Origin: an uncultured Phycisphaerales bacterium
GTDB lineage: Bacteria; Planctomycetota; Phycisphaerae; Phycisphaerales; SM1A02
Assembly (NCBI GenBank): GCA_946886375.1
Contig: CAMPIL010000022.1
Location: 1 to 17,514, forward strand
DNA: 17,514 nucleotides
Direction of reading: 5' to 3'
Positions 5,883-13,003 of the stretch are shown one piece after another. Both the position numbers and the translations under genes were made by a program. The notes under the pieces are model-generated. The model ran no database searches. It worked only from the letters and a program-made list of their open reading frames with translations, and was not told the DNA's origin. The first letter of the stretch is position 1; every line of letters begins with the position of its first letter.

Positions 5883-7244
5883 TTATTCCTGTTCCGCATC
5901 AACCATCATGAAGCGGATTTGCGCCTCCGCGGCGAGTTTCGCGCCGACGAAAGCACGGCACTTGAGTGTTCCGGTTCTTGCCTTGGCCTGCACGGCTTCG
6001 GCTTCAAGGACAACCTGATCGCCCGGCGTCACCGGCCGCCTCAATTTGACCTTGTCGAGACTGAGCAGCACGGCGATTTTGCCCGTGTGCTCCAACTTCT
6101 GGCTCATGAGCAATCCGCCCAACTGCGCCATGGCTTCAACCAGGAGAACGCCAGGCATGATCGGCGTGCCGGGATAATGGCCTTCGAAGAACGGCTCGTT
6201 GATCGTGACATTCTTGATGCCCACCGCGCGTCGATCGCCGTCAATCTCCACCACGCGATCGACCAGCAGCATGGGATAGCGGTGCGGCATGATCCTTTGA
6301 ATGGATCGGATGTCCAGCACGCGGCCGCGCTCGGTGAGCGTCTTGCGACGATTGGTCTCGGCCTGCTCGAGAATCTTCAGGCACATGCGCCGGTTCAGAG
6401 AGTGACCCGAGCGATGCGCCACGAACCGGCCGTGTACTTCGCCCCCAATGAGATAGAGATCGCCCAGGAGGTCCACGACCTTGTGCCGCACGGGCTCGTT
6501 GTCAAAGCGGTAGCAGTTGTCGATCGGCCCGTCATCGCCGATGACCAGCACGTCTTTGGGCGTGAGATGCCTGCACATGCCGCGCTCCCACAGGGCCTGG
6601 GCCTCTTCGCGCAGGCTGTAGGTGCGGGCACGGGCCAATTCGTGCTGGTAGTTGCCGTTGTTGAACTCAAAGGCCTGCGATTGGCGCTTGATGCGGTGGG
6701 AATTGGAGCCGTAATCCAGGTCGAAGATCAATTTGAATTGCTCTTCCTGGCAGGGGAAGGCCGCCAGCATGGCGTCGCTGTCTTCCAGAATGATCGGTTC
6801 CGTGACCTTGAAAACCCGACGCGGAGCGTCCTGTTCGACGATTCCTGCAGCGAGAATTGGATCAACAAACGGCGCGGCCGACCCGTCACCGCATGGCAAT
6901 TCCGGACCGGAAATTTCCACCAGCGCGTTGTCGATGCGCAGTCCCGCGAACGCCGACATGCAGTGCTCCACGGTTTCAACGGTGGCGTTGCCGACCTTGA
7001 GCGTGGTGCGACGGGCACGTTCGGCCACGTTGGTGACCAGGGCAGGAATGTGTATCGGCGGGTCGAGGTCCGTGCGGACAAAGACGATTCCATGATTGAC
7101 CGGGGCCGGACGAATGGTGACGGTCGCGTCCTCGCCCAGCAGCAGGCCCTTGCCGCGCACCATCGCCTCCGCCGCCAGCGTGTGCTGCCGGGGCGAGGTC
7201 GGCGTTGAAAGAGCGGGTTTGCTTTCTTCGAGGCTCTGAAGCAT
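5883..7244 (-). CDS. lpxC-fabZ: bifunctional LpxC-FabZ fusion
   Basis: The 453-residue product joins two enzymes. Residues about 18-300 are LpxC, the zinc deacetylase that commits UDP-3-O-acyl-GlcNAc to lipid A. TVEH gives Glu93 and ligand His94; VRHKVVDLLGD gives His254 and Asp258; GHSLN gives His281. Residues about 310-453 are FabZ, the 3-hydroxyacyl-ACP dehydratase, with PHRYPMLL, catalytic His356 in GHYPGTPIMPG and Glu370 in EAMAQ. Both active sites look intact. Such fusions are annotated in Bacteroidetes and other phyla. The ATG at 7244 keeps the conserved N-terminal QHTL segment, but no Shine-Dalgarno is visible; the frame stays open to 7463 without homologous sequence. The gene lies after the skp paralogues and 10 nt before lpxA. 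A 17-nt palindrome 34 nt upstream may be regulatory. Confidence 0.95.
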   Translation of the reverse strand: MLQSLEESKPALSTPTSPRQHTLAAEAMVRGKGLLLGEDATVTIRPAPVNHGIVFVRTDLDPPIHIPALVTNVAERARRTTLKVGNATVETVEHCMSAFAGLRIDNALVEISGPELPCGDGSAAPFVDPILAAGIVEQDAPRRVFKVTEPIILEDSDAMLAAFPCQEEQFKLIFDLDYGSNSHRIKRQSQAFEFNNGNYQHELARARTYSLREEAQALWERGMCRHLTPKDVLVIGDDGPIDNCYRFDNEPVRHKVVDLLGDLYLIGGEVHGRFVAHRSGHSLNRRMCLKILEQAETNRRKTLTERGRVLDIRSIQRIMPHRYPMLLVDRVVEIDGDRRAVGIKNVTINEPFFEGHYPGTPIMPGVLLVEAMAQLGGLLMSQKLEHTGKIAVLLSLDKVKLRRPVTPGDQVVLEAEAVQAKARTGTLKCRAFVGAKLAAEAQIRFMMVDAEQE

Positions 7245-7604
7245 GGAGAGGTCTTGGGGTCGAGAGTCGAGAGACAGGCCGAATTCAATTCGGCATATAT
7301 TCAATCGGCGCAATAACCGCCCCCACATTGGGGTTCGCGCGCACGCTTCACGAAAGATGAGGCAGTTTACGGATAGCGACTGCTGAACGCAATCCGCAAA
7401 GGATCGAATCCGCGCGCGAAGCAGGGCAGTCTGTGCCGCGATTTTCGGCACAGCGCAAGGCAAAACCGCCCATGCCTTGGCTGGTTTGCCTATTCAACCG
7501 GAAATCAAATTTTTCAGCGCAACGAGCGGATTGTTCCGGTTCTGCGGTTCAAAAAGATAGTGAACCCAAACTTTACCCGATCATCAGCCCCGCCCGTGCA
7601 CTGC
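7245..7604 (-). other. 360-nt gap between skp and lpxC-fabZ
   Basis: No gene is supported here. Visible structure comprises a 17-nt palindrome (7278-7294), a small hairpin CCCCA-CAT-TGGGG (7321-7333), an imperfect stem (GGCAAAACC at 7459-7467 against GGTTTGCC at 7483-7490), and GGTTCA/TGAACC arms (7546-7551, 7561-7566) just after skp. The unusual length inside an otherwise compact block suggests a separate promoter or long leader for lpxC-fabZ. I could not pick a convincing -35/-10 pair. Confidence 0.55.
7278..7294. promoter_or_regulatory. 17-nt palindrome upstream of lpxC-fabZ
   Basis: GCCGAATT and AATTCGGC are perfect 8-nt inverted arms around a single base. The site ends 34 nt upstream, in the minus-strand reading, of the lpxC-fabZ start. 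An A/T-rich patch (CATATATT) lies beside it on the far side from the gene. This geometry suits a dimeric repressor operator. The one-base spacer is too tight for a good RNA hairpin, which favours a DNA-level site. It could also be chance. Confidence 0.45.
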
Positions 7605-8237
7605 TCAGGGCGTTTGCGAAGCCACGCCGCCGGCGGCCTTGAACGCCCGATTCATGTGATCGATGATCTGGTCGGTGATGTCCGCGCTGGTGTAGGCGAT
7701 GCGGCGGGCGGAAATCTGGCGGTTGAGGTCCTCGAGCGTGCCCGGCGGAATCTCGCCGACCGAGTCGTCCACGAACACAACTGCGTAGCCGTTGGCTTGT
7801 GCGATTTCTCGCACCGCGCTGCGGATGTCGACGTAAACGTTCTTGAGGATGCGGCCCTTCTCGGCCTCGAGTTTCAGTCTGCCGAACTCGATGTGCGCCT
7901 GGTACATGCGCGTCGCCATGATGATCTTGTCCTGTAATTCATTGTGCTTGGGCGTGCCCTTGACCAGGATGTCCAGGTCGGCCTTCATCTGTTCCAGTTC
8001 CTTGCGCTTCTGGTCGCTATCGGCCTGGAGTTCCTCGGAAATGGCGGGAATGCGGTCAAACGCAGCCTTTTTCTGGTCCAGCGAATTGAAGGTGCGCTCC
8101 AGATCAAAGGTGGCGACCGGGCCGGTCGGGCCCTGGGCAGCGGGACGGTTGGCGAAGGACTGGTAGCCCACGATCGCGATCAAAAGCCCAAGCAGGGCGG
8201 CGGTCGTCGGGTTGAATCTGGCTTTGGGTGCGGTCAT
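7605..8237 (-). CDS. Skp/OmpH-family periplasmic chaperone (copy 1)
   Basis: The 210-residue product belongs to the Skp/OmpH family, trimeric holdases that carry unfolded outer-membrane proteins from the translocon to BamA. Residues 12-30 are a hydrophobic segment acting as a signal peptide or membrane anchor. A short beta strand (VATFDLERTF, 41-50) precedes long charged helices at about 52-145, the coiled-coil arms. The C-terminal part has YAVVFVDD (151-158) and AYTSADITDQIIDHMN (181-196), which resembles the end of E. coli Skp. About 22 residues with DSVGEIPP and QISARR are inserted between them. It is larger than the about 160-residue E. coli protein. A TGAGGT motif about 7 nt before the ATG supports the start. 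It lies 51 nt after its paralogue. Confidence 0.85.
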   Translation of the reverse strand: MTAPKARFNPTTAALLGLLIAIVGYQSFANRPAAQGPTGPVATFDLERTFNSLDQKKAAFDRIPAISEELQADSDQKRKELEQMKADLDILVKGTPKHNELQDKIIMATRMYQAHIEFGRLKLEAEKGRILKNVYVDIRSAVREIAQANGYAVVFVDDSVGEIPPGTLEDLNRQISARRIAYTSADITDQIIDHMNRAFKAAGGVASQTP

Positions 8238-8288
8238 GAAATGAACCTCATCTGGGAAAGATCGTGAGAATCGCTGTGAATCGTCGAC

Positions 8289-8975
8289 TCAGGGCGCGGA
8301 CTTGGGCCCGGCGGTCCGGTGCTCGTTGTTCATTCGAGTGATCAAGTCGTTGGTGATATCGATCACGGGGTTGACGAAAAGCATGCGGCGGCTGGCAATC
8401 TGCTGCCGCACCTGATCGACGCGCGACATGCGCGATTCGCCATCCAGCCGCAATTCGCCCTGAGAATCATCCACCAGCACGACGTCGTAGCGGTTGGTGC
8501 TGGCCATCTGGGCTGCGGCAGTCTTGACGCTGCGGTACAGGTCCTGCATGACCAGCGCTGATTCGATGTCGATCTTGTCGGACATGACCGTCACCCACGC
8601 CTGGTTGTTGAGGCCAGTCAAAGCCGCCTGCTCCTGCAGATTCTGCATGCGATTTTCGATCTGCTTTTTCTTGGCAGGCTCAGTGGCGGCGTTCAGTTCA
8701 TCCTGAAGGGCCTTGGCCTCGGCTTCAAGTTTCTTGATCTCGCCCACGCGGCGTTCCTGCTCGATGCGCATTTCCGCGTTCATTTTTTCCAGTCGAGTCT
8801 GAGCATCGGCACGCTGATCGAGTTTGTCGATGACATGCCCGAGGTTCAGGGTCACTACCACCGTGGGCTGGCCCGCCATCATCGTCGCGCCGATCGCCGA
8901 AAGCCCGATCACCGCGCCCAAGCCCACGGCAAGCAGGCCGGCGGCAAGACTGAATCGCTTCATGTGTGTACGCAT
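8289..8975 (-). CDS. Skp/OmpH-family periplasmic chaperone (copy 2)
   Basis: This 228-residue protein is a diverged tandem paralogue of the neighbouring Skp-like gene. It has a hydrophobic N-terminal segment (about 8-33) and a beta strand VVVTLNLGHVID (39-50). Long charged helices rich in Glu, Lys, Gln and Arg follow (about 55-120), then a C-terminal region with YDVVLVDDSQGEL (163-175), QQIASRR and DITNDLITRMN (206-216). The VDDS-x-GE and Q-I-x-RR inserts are shared with copy 1, so they predate the duplication. ATG 8975 is chosen because AAAGGA lies 9 nt upstream; the next ATG (8963) is possible. The gene sits between bamA (157 nt upstream) and copy 1, as expected for an outer-membrane assembly operon. 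Confidence 0.85.
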   Translation of the reverse strand: MRTHMKRFSLAAGLLAVGLGAVIGLSAIGATMMAGQPTVVVTLNLGHVIDKLDQRADAQTRLEKMNAEMRIEQERRVGEIKKLEAEAKALQDELNAATEPAKKKQIENRMQNLQEQAALTGLNNQAWVTVMSDKIDIESALVMQDLYRSVKTAAAQMASTNRYDVVLVDDSQGELRLDGESRMSRVDQVRQQIASRRMLFVNPVIDITNDLITRMNNEHRTAGPKSAP

Positions 8976-9132
8976 GTCCAAGGGTCCTTTACGTGACAAA
9001 ATCAATGGCCGGCGAAGCACGAGGATCGTCGCGGGCCGCATGGCAATGGACCATTATCGACCCGTCCCCGGCTTCCTGCTTCCGTTTTCCGGTCCCCAAA
9101 TGCAGGGCCATCATCATAACCCGCAGGGCGAG

Positions 9133-11565
9133 TCAGAACGGCAGTTCGGCGCTGAAACTGAATAATTGCTCCTCGTCGCTGTCGTCCTTCAACAAGGGGA
9201 TGGCGAAATCGAAGGCCAGAGGGGTCGGGCCAAACTGCGGGATGTGCAGCCGGATTCCCACACCCACGGAAACGCGGTATGGATCAAATGCGGGCGAATC
9301 GGTCACCGTGCCGGAATCGACGAACACCACGCCTGAAATCGCGTCCGCCAGCAGTGGGAATTCGTACTGTGCGCCGAGGAAGAACAGCCAAGTTCCGCCA
9401 ACGGGTTCATCGGTGGGCTGGAGAGTGTCGGCCCGAATACCCTTGGGACTGATGGTGCGGTAGTCAAAGCCTCGCAGGGAGCGCCCGCCAAGGTAGAACC
9501 GCTCGTAGGTTGGCGCCCGTCCGCTGAAGATATATCCGATTCGCGAATTCAACCGCAGCGTGGACAATCGGCCAAGAAAATCTTCATCCACGGTGAGATA
9601 AATGGTGTACTCGGCGTTGGCGACGTTGAAGTCGATGTCGCCGCCCAGCGCGCCGTAGCGGTCGAACGAAGCCTCAAACCGGCTTCCGCTGCCGGGCCTG
9701 CCCACGGTTGAAATCGTGGTGCGGGCGATGCTCAGGCCCAAGGTGGTGAGCACGTCCGGTCCTTCATCGGCGAAGACTTCCGTCGGCGCGGAGGGTTCAA
9801 TGTTGTCCAGCGAAATATGCTCGATGCGCGATCGCACCGAGGCGTCCCAAACATCGCCGAACTCGCGCCCCAGCCCAAGGCTCACGCCGAATCGCTGCTC
9901 GTCGTACTGGCGATACACGCGATTGCGGAACTGTCCTGAGATCGTGCCTGCGTATTCGGTGTCAAAGAGGTGCGGCTCAGTCAGGCTCATCACGTACTGG
10001 AACAATTCCGTGCCTGGGCGCAGCGTGGCGCTGAACTTCTGTCCGCCGCCGCGGAACGCCCGACCGGTGATCAGCTCCTTGAACGATTCGGGCAGATCGG
10101 TGATGTCGAAGTTGTTCTGCGAGACGGAGAATTCGCCGAACACGCCCGAGTCTGAGCCCAGCGCGACGCCGAAGTTGATGGATCCGGTGTTGCGTTCCTT
10201 GATTTCCACCAGCACATCGCGGTAGCCCGGTTCATCGGGGTTTTCACGCTGCACCGTGACGCGGGCTTGGTTGAACAGGCGCGTGCGGGACAGACGCTCC
10301 TCGGACTCGCTGATCTGCCGCGTATCAAACGGTCGGCCGGGGGTGAGGTCGACCAACTCGCGTCGGATCACCTTGTCGCGGGTCAGGAAGTTCCCCTGAA
10401 TCTGCACTTCGCCCACTCGATACTGCTTGCCTTCGAGAATCTCCAGAAGCAAATCGACCTGCGGCTGGTCCTCCACGCGCAGGACCGTCGGCCGGACCAG
10501 GACGTTCCAGTCCTCCACGCGATAGAAACGCCGATCTTCTTCAGTGAGCATGTAGCCCATCAGCCCATAGGAATCCTGAATGGCCTTGATAGATTTGCGC
10601 AACAGGTCGTTGGAATACACATCGCCGGTTTTCAATTCCATGATCGCGGCGATCTGCTCCGGGGCGAACACTTTGAGCGGCTGACCATCGAGGTCGGTCG
10701 TGCGCACCGAGCGAAGCGTGTAGCGCGGCCCCTCCGCAATGAGAAAGGTGACCTTGGCTTCCGTGCCGTCTGGACTGATTTCAATCCGGCGGTCCACGCG
10801 CACGTCAAGGTAGCCGCGGTCTTTGTAGTACCGGTCAAGGGCCGCAACGTCGTCCGCCAGTTGCTCTTCATCCAGTTCGCCCTTGCGAATCAGGAACACC
10901 GCCGATCGCGTCTTGACCTCCGGCAACAGTTCATCATCGGAAAAGGCGGTGTTGCCTTCCACTTCGACAGCCCGAACCTTGACCCGCGGCCCTTCATTGA
11001 TGCGGAAGATCAACAGGCCGGATTTTTCCAGTTCCTGCTCATCCACTGTCACCGTCGTGAGATAATGGCCTCGCTTGCGGTAGATTTCTTCCATCGCGCG
11101 GCGGGAATTCTGAATGAGGAAATCGTCCCGCGGCCCGCCCGGAACCAGCGGCACCACGGCGAGCAGATCCTGGTCGGAGACCAATCGGTTTCCGACGACC
11201 TGCACTTCGGCAATGATCGCCTGCTCGGAAAGCCGGAACATCACAACCACTGAGCCATCAGGCTGAAGTTCAGCCAACGCCTCGACGAAGCGAAATTGTC
11301 CAAGGCGGTTCAACCGGGCGACGTCGGCACGCACCACCGCCGGGTCAAACGGGTCGCCTACCGCAGTGCGCAGGTTGTTTCGCACTGCCTGTTCAGAGAC
11401 GCGGTTCAACCCTTCCAGTCGAATCTCGGAGACCGGCCGATCGATCAGATCAGGATTATCCAGAGTCGCCTGGGCCAGGGCTGGGGATGCCGCCAGCAAA
11501 ACGAACATGAACGCGAGCCGGACGGCTGCGAAGCATGCGACGGCGATCGGCCTGGGGCGCGGCAT
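9133..11565 (-). CDS. bamA: outer-membrane protein assembly factor BamA
   Basis: BamA is the Omp85-family core of the beta-barrel assembly machine in the outer membrane. The 810-residue protein has a signal peptide (about 1-32, ending ALAQ) and five POTRA domains at roughly 43-115, 116-193, 194-280, 281-380 and 381-458. A 16-strand barrel follows, from about 459 to 810. Recurrent POTRA turns are visible (GNRLVSDQDL, GNTAFSDDEL, GNFLTRDKVI). The barrel-lock motif is LRGF (697-700), and the C-terminus is a classic beta-signal ending in Phe. The length matches E. coli BamA (810). No Shine-Dalgarno precedes the ATG at 11565; a TATGCT box 9 nt upstream hints at a very short leader. The two skp genes follow, while lpxD is divergent on the other side. 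Confidence 0.96.
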   Translation of the reverse strand: MPRPRPIAVACFAAVRLAFMFVLLAASPALAQATLDNPDLIDRPVSEIRLEGLNRVSEQAVRNNLRTAVGDPFDPAVVRADVARLNRLGQFRFVEALAELQPDGSVVVMFRLSEQAIIAEVQVVGNRLVSDQDLLAVVPLVPGGPRDDFLIQNSRRAMEEIYRKRGHYLTTVTVDEQELEKSGLLIFRINEGPRVKVRAVEVEGNTAFSDDELLPEVKTRSAVFLIRKGELDEEQLADDVAALDRYYKDRGYLDVRVDRRIEISPDGTEAKVTFLIAEGPRYTLRSVRTTDLDGQPLKVFAPEQIAAIMELKTGDVYSNDLLRKSIKAIQDSYGLMGYMLTEEDRRFYRVEDWNVLVRPTVLRVEDQPQVDLLLEILEGKQYRVGEVQIQGNFLTRDKVIRRELVDLTPGRPFDTRQISESEERLSRTRLFNQARVTVQRENPDEPGYRDVLVEIKERNTGSINFGVALGSDSGVFGEFSVSQNNFDITDLPESFKELITGRAFRGGGQKFSATLRPGTELFQYVMSLTEPHLFDTEYAGTISGQFRNRVYRQYDEQRFGVSLGLGREFGDVWDASVRSRIEHISLDNIEPSAPTEVFADEGPDVLTTLGLSIARTTISTVGRPGSGSRFEASFDRYGALGGDIDFNVANAEYTIYLTVDEDFLGRLSTLRLNSRIGYIFSGRAPTYERFYLGGRSLRGFDYRTISPKGIRADTLQPTDEPVGGTWLFFLGAQYEFPLLADAISGVVFVDSGTVTDSPAFDPYRVSVGVGIRLHIPQFGPTPLAFDFAIPLLKDDSDEEQLFSFSAELPF

Positions 11566-11723
11566 GAGTCGCGAAGCATACCGGCGGTTTCCCTAGCCAA
11601 CAAGATGACGCATGCTGCGTGCGATTGCATGAAGGCCGGTCAAGTGCGGCGGGTCATGCGTTTCGCGGGCCGGCTGTGGACTTTTGCGTTTTCTGCGATA
11701 GTTTGCACAGACGAACTTCATCC
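11566..11723. promoter_or_regulatory. divergent bamA/lpxD promoter region
   Basis: This 158-nt gap separates the divergent genes bamA and lpxD. For lpxD, an extended -10-like TGCGATAGT (11694-11702) lies 21 nt before the ATG, with no good -35. For bamA, in the minus-strand reading, TTGTTG and TATGCT are spaced by 17 nt, with TATGCT 9 nt before the start. A short inverted repeat ACGCA-TGC-TGCGT lies at 11608-11620. Neither gene has a visible ribosome binding site. Shared control of outer-membrane protein assembly and lipid A acylation from this gap is plausible but inferred. Confidence 0.4.
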
Positions 11724-12803
11724 ATGGCGATCACTCTGGAACAACTCGCGCGAAAAATCGGCGCAACCCTCATCGGTGACGGCTCGACGACCATCACCGG
11801 CTGTGCCACGATCGATGCCGCCGGGCCGAATGACCTGACGTTTCTGGCCAATTCCAAGTACCTCTCCTCACTGCAAAGCACCAAGGCCGCGGCAGTGGTC
11901 ATCGATGGCAAGACGGCCTGCCCGCTTCACCTGGTGCGATTGATCGCGGATGACCCGTATTTCGCTTTCCGCAACGCAGTGGTTGAACTGCACGGCTACC
12001 GCACGCACCCCCAGCCATTCGATGGTCAGTTGAACGGCAGCGCGGCGAAGAAACCCACAGGCATCAGCCCCAACGCGTCGGTGCATCCGACTGCGAAGAT
12101 CGGCCCCGGCACGCTGGTTCATCCCAATGTCACGATCGAGGCTGGCGCATCGGTTGGCAGCAACTGCGTGCTGTATCCGGGTGTGTACGTGGGCGAAAAA
12201 GCGGTAGTCGGGGATGAGTGCCTGTTGTATCCCAACGTGGTGATTTACGACCGCTGCGTGCTGGGCAACCGCGTCACGCTGCACGCATGCACGGTGATTG
12301 GGCAGGACGGCTTTGGGTACGCCACGCACAAGGGTGCGCATCACAAGATTCCGCAGACCGGCATCGTCGTCATTGAAGATGATGTGGAAATGGGCGCGGC
12401 GTGCGCCATCGAACGAGCCGCAATGGGCCAGACGCGAATCGGGAAGGGAACCAAGTTCGCGGATTTGATTTCCATCGGCCACGGTTCGACGATCGGGCCG
12501 CACTGCCTTTTCGTGTCGCTCGTGGGCGTGTCGGGTCCAGTCGATGTTGGAAAGTACGTCGCGCTGGGCGGACAGGTGGGCATCACCGGGCACTTGCGCA
12601 TCGGCGATTTTGTGCAGGTGGCGGCCCGCAGCGCGGTGGTGCAGGACGTGCCCGACGGCATGAAAGTCGGCGGCGTGCCCGCCATCGAACTGGACAAGGC
12701 CAAGCGCAACGCACTGGCCGGCCTTGAACTCTACGACCTCTTCAAGCGCGTGCGGCAACTTGAGCGCGAGCTTGAGAAACTGAAATCGACCAGCGGGAAG
12801 TGA
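11724..12803 (+). CDS. lpxD: UDP-3-O-acyl-glucosamine N-acyltransferase
   Basis: LpxD adds the second 3-hydroxyacyl chain, from acyl-ACP to the 2-amino group of UDP-3-O-acyl-GlcN, the third lipid A step. The 359-residue product has the uridine-binding N-terminal domain (about 2-105; ITLEQLARKIGATLIGDG is typical), a left-handed beta-helix (about 112-318) and a C-terminal charged helix (LYDLFKRVRQLERELEKL). GFGYA (197-201), His253 in SIGHG (E. coli His239) and His290 in TGHLRIG (E. coli His276) are present. E. coli has DRGAL where this has ERAAM, a conservative change. The ATG at 11724 matches the family N-terminus; no Shine-Dalgarno is visible. The gene is divergent from bamA instead of lying between skp and fabZ as in enterobacteria. 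Confidence 0.95.
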   Translation: MAITLEQLARKIGATLIGDGSTTITGCATIDAAGPNDLTFLANSKYLSSLQSTKAAAVVIDGKTACPLHLVRLIADDPYFAFRNAVVELHGYRTHPQPFDGQLNGSAAKKPTGISPNASVHPTAKIGPGTLVHPNVTIEAGASVGSNCVLYPGVYVGEKAVVGDECLLYPNVVIYDRCVLGNRVTLHACTVIGQDGFGYATHKGAHHKIPQTGIVVIEDDVEMGAACAIERAAMGQTRIGKGTKFADLISIGHGSTIGPHCLFVSLVGVSGPVDVGKYVALGGQVGITGHLRIGDFVQVAARSAVVQDVPDGMKVGGVPAIELDKAKRNALAGLELYDLFKRVRQLERELEKLKSTSGK

Positions 12804-12966
12804 TCGAGCGCTCAATCGCAAGAGCCGTGTTGCTGCGCAAGTCCGGCCGCCGCGCACCATGCATGAAGTGCAACAAGCGGTCGTGCGGCACGTTGTGCTC
12901 CCCGCGTGCCTGCCGGGGTACCGGAGCGGGACGGTTACAGCGGCGAACAGGCTTACCGAGCGCGAA

Positions 12967-12994
12967 TTGCCACCACGGCCTTGTGTGCGATAAC
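12967..12994 (+). promoter_or_regulatory. candidate promoter for gcvT
   Basis: TTGCCA (12967-12972) and GATAAC (12989-12994) are 16 nt apart, and the -10 is preceded by TGC, an extended -10 arrangement. Transcription would start around 13001, almost at the gcvT ATG (13004), giving a leaderless or nearly leaderless mRNA. This agrees with the missing ribosome binding site. The rest of the 200-nt gap after lpxD has only a 5-bp hairpin (CCCCG 12900-12904, CGGGG 12914-12918) that might end lpxD transcripts. Confidence 0.4.
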
Positions 12995-13003
12995 CTTGTG
13001 ATC

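Noticed and set aside
5919..7208. Long plus-strand open frame opposite lpxC-fabZ
   Set aside because: Shadow of a gene with intact catalytic motifs in both halves; no ribosome binding site or family motif of its own.
7459..7490. Imperfect hairpin as a rho-independent terminator after skp
   Set aside because: The stem has two bulges and no U-tract on the minus strand, and it lies over 110 nt beyond the skp stop.
10267..11253. 328-codon plus-strand open frame opposite the bamA POTRA region
   Set aside because: Shadow of the five POTRA domains, with no independent evidence.
11868..12860. 330-codon minus-strand open frame opposite lpxD
   Set aside because: The plus strand carries a full-length LpxD with hexapeptide repeats and catalytic His; the reverse frame is His/Arg/Ala-rich shadow sequence.
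12804..13003. Possible glycine riboswitch before gcvT
   Set aside because: The gap lacks the tandem-aptamer signatures I would expect, and a promoter-like element almost at the start codon leaves no leader for one.
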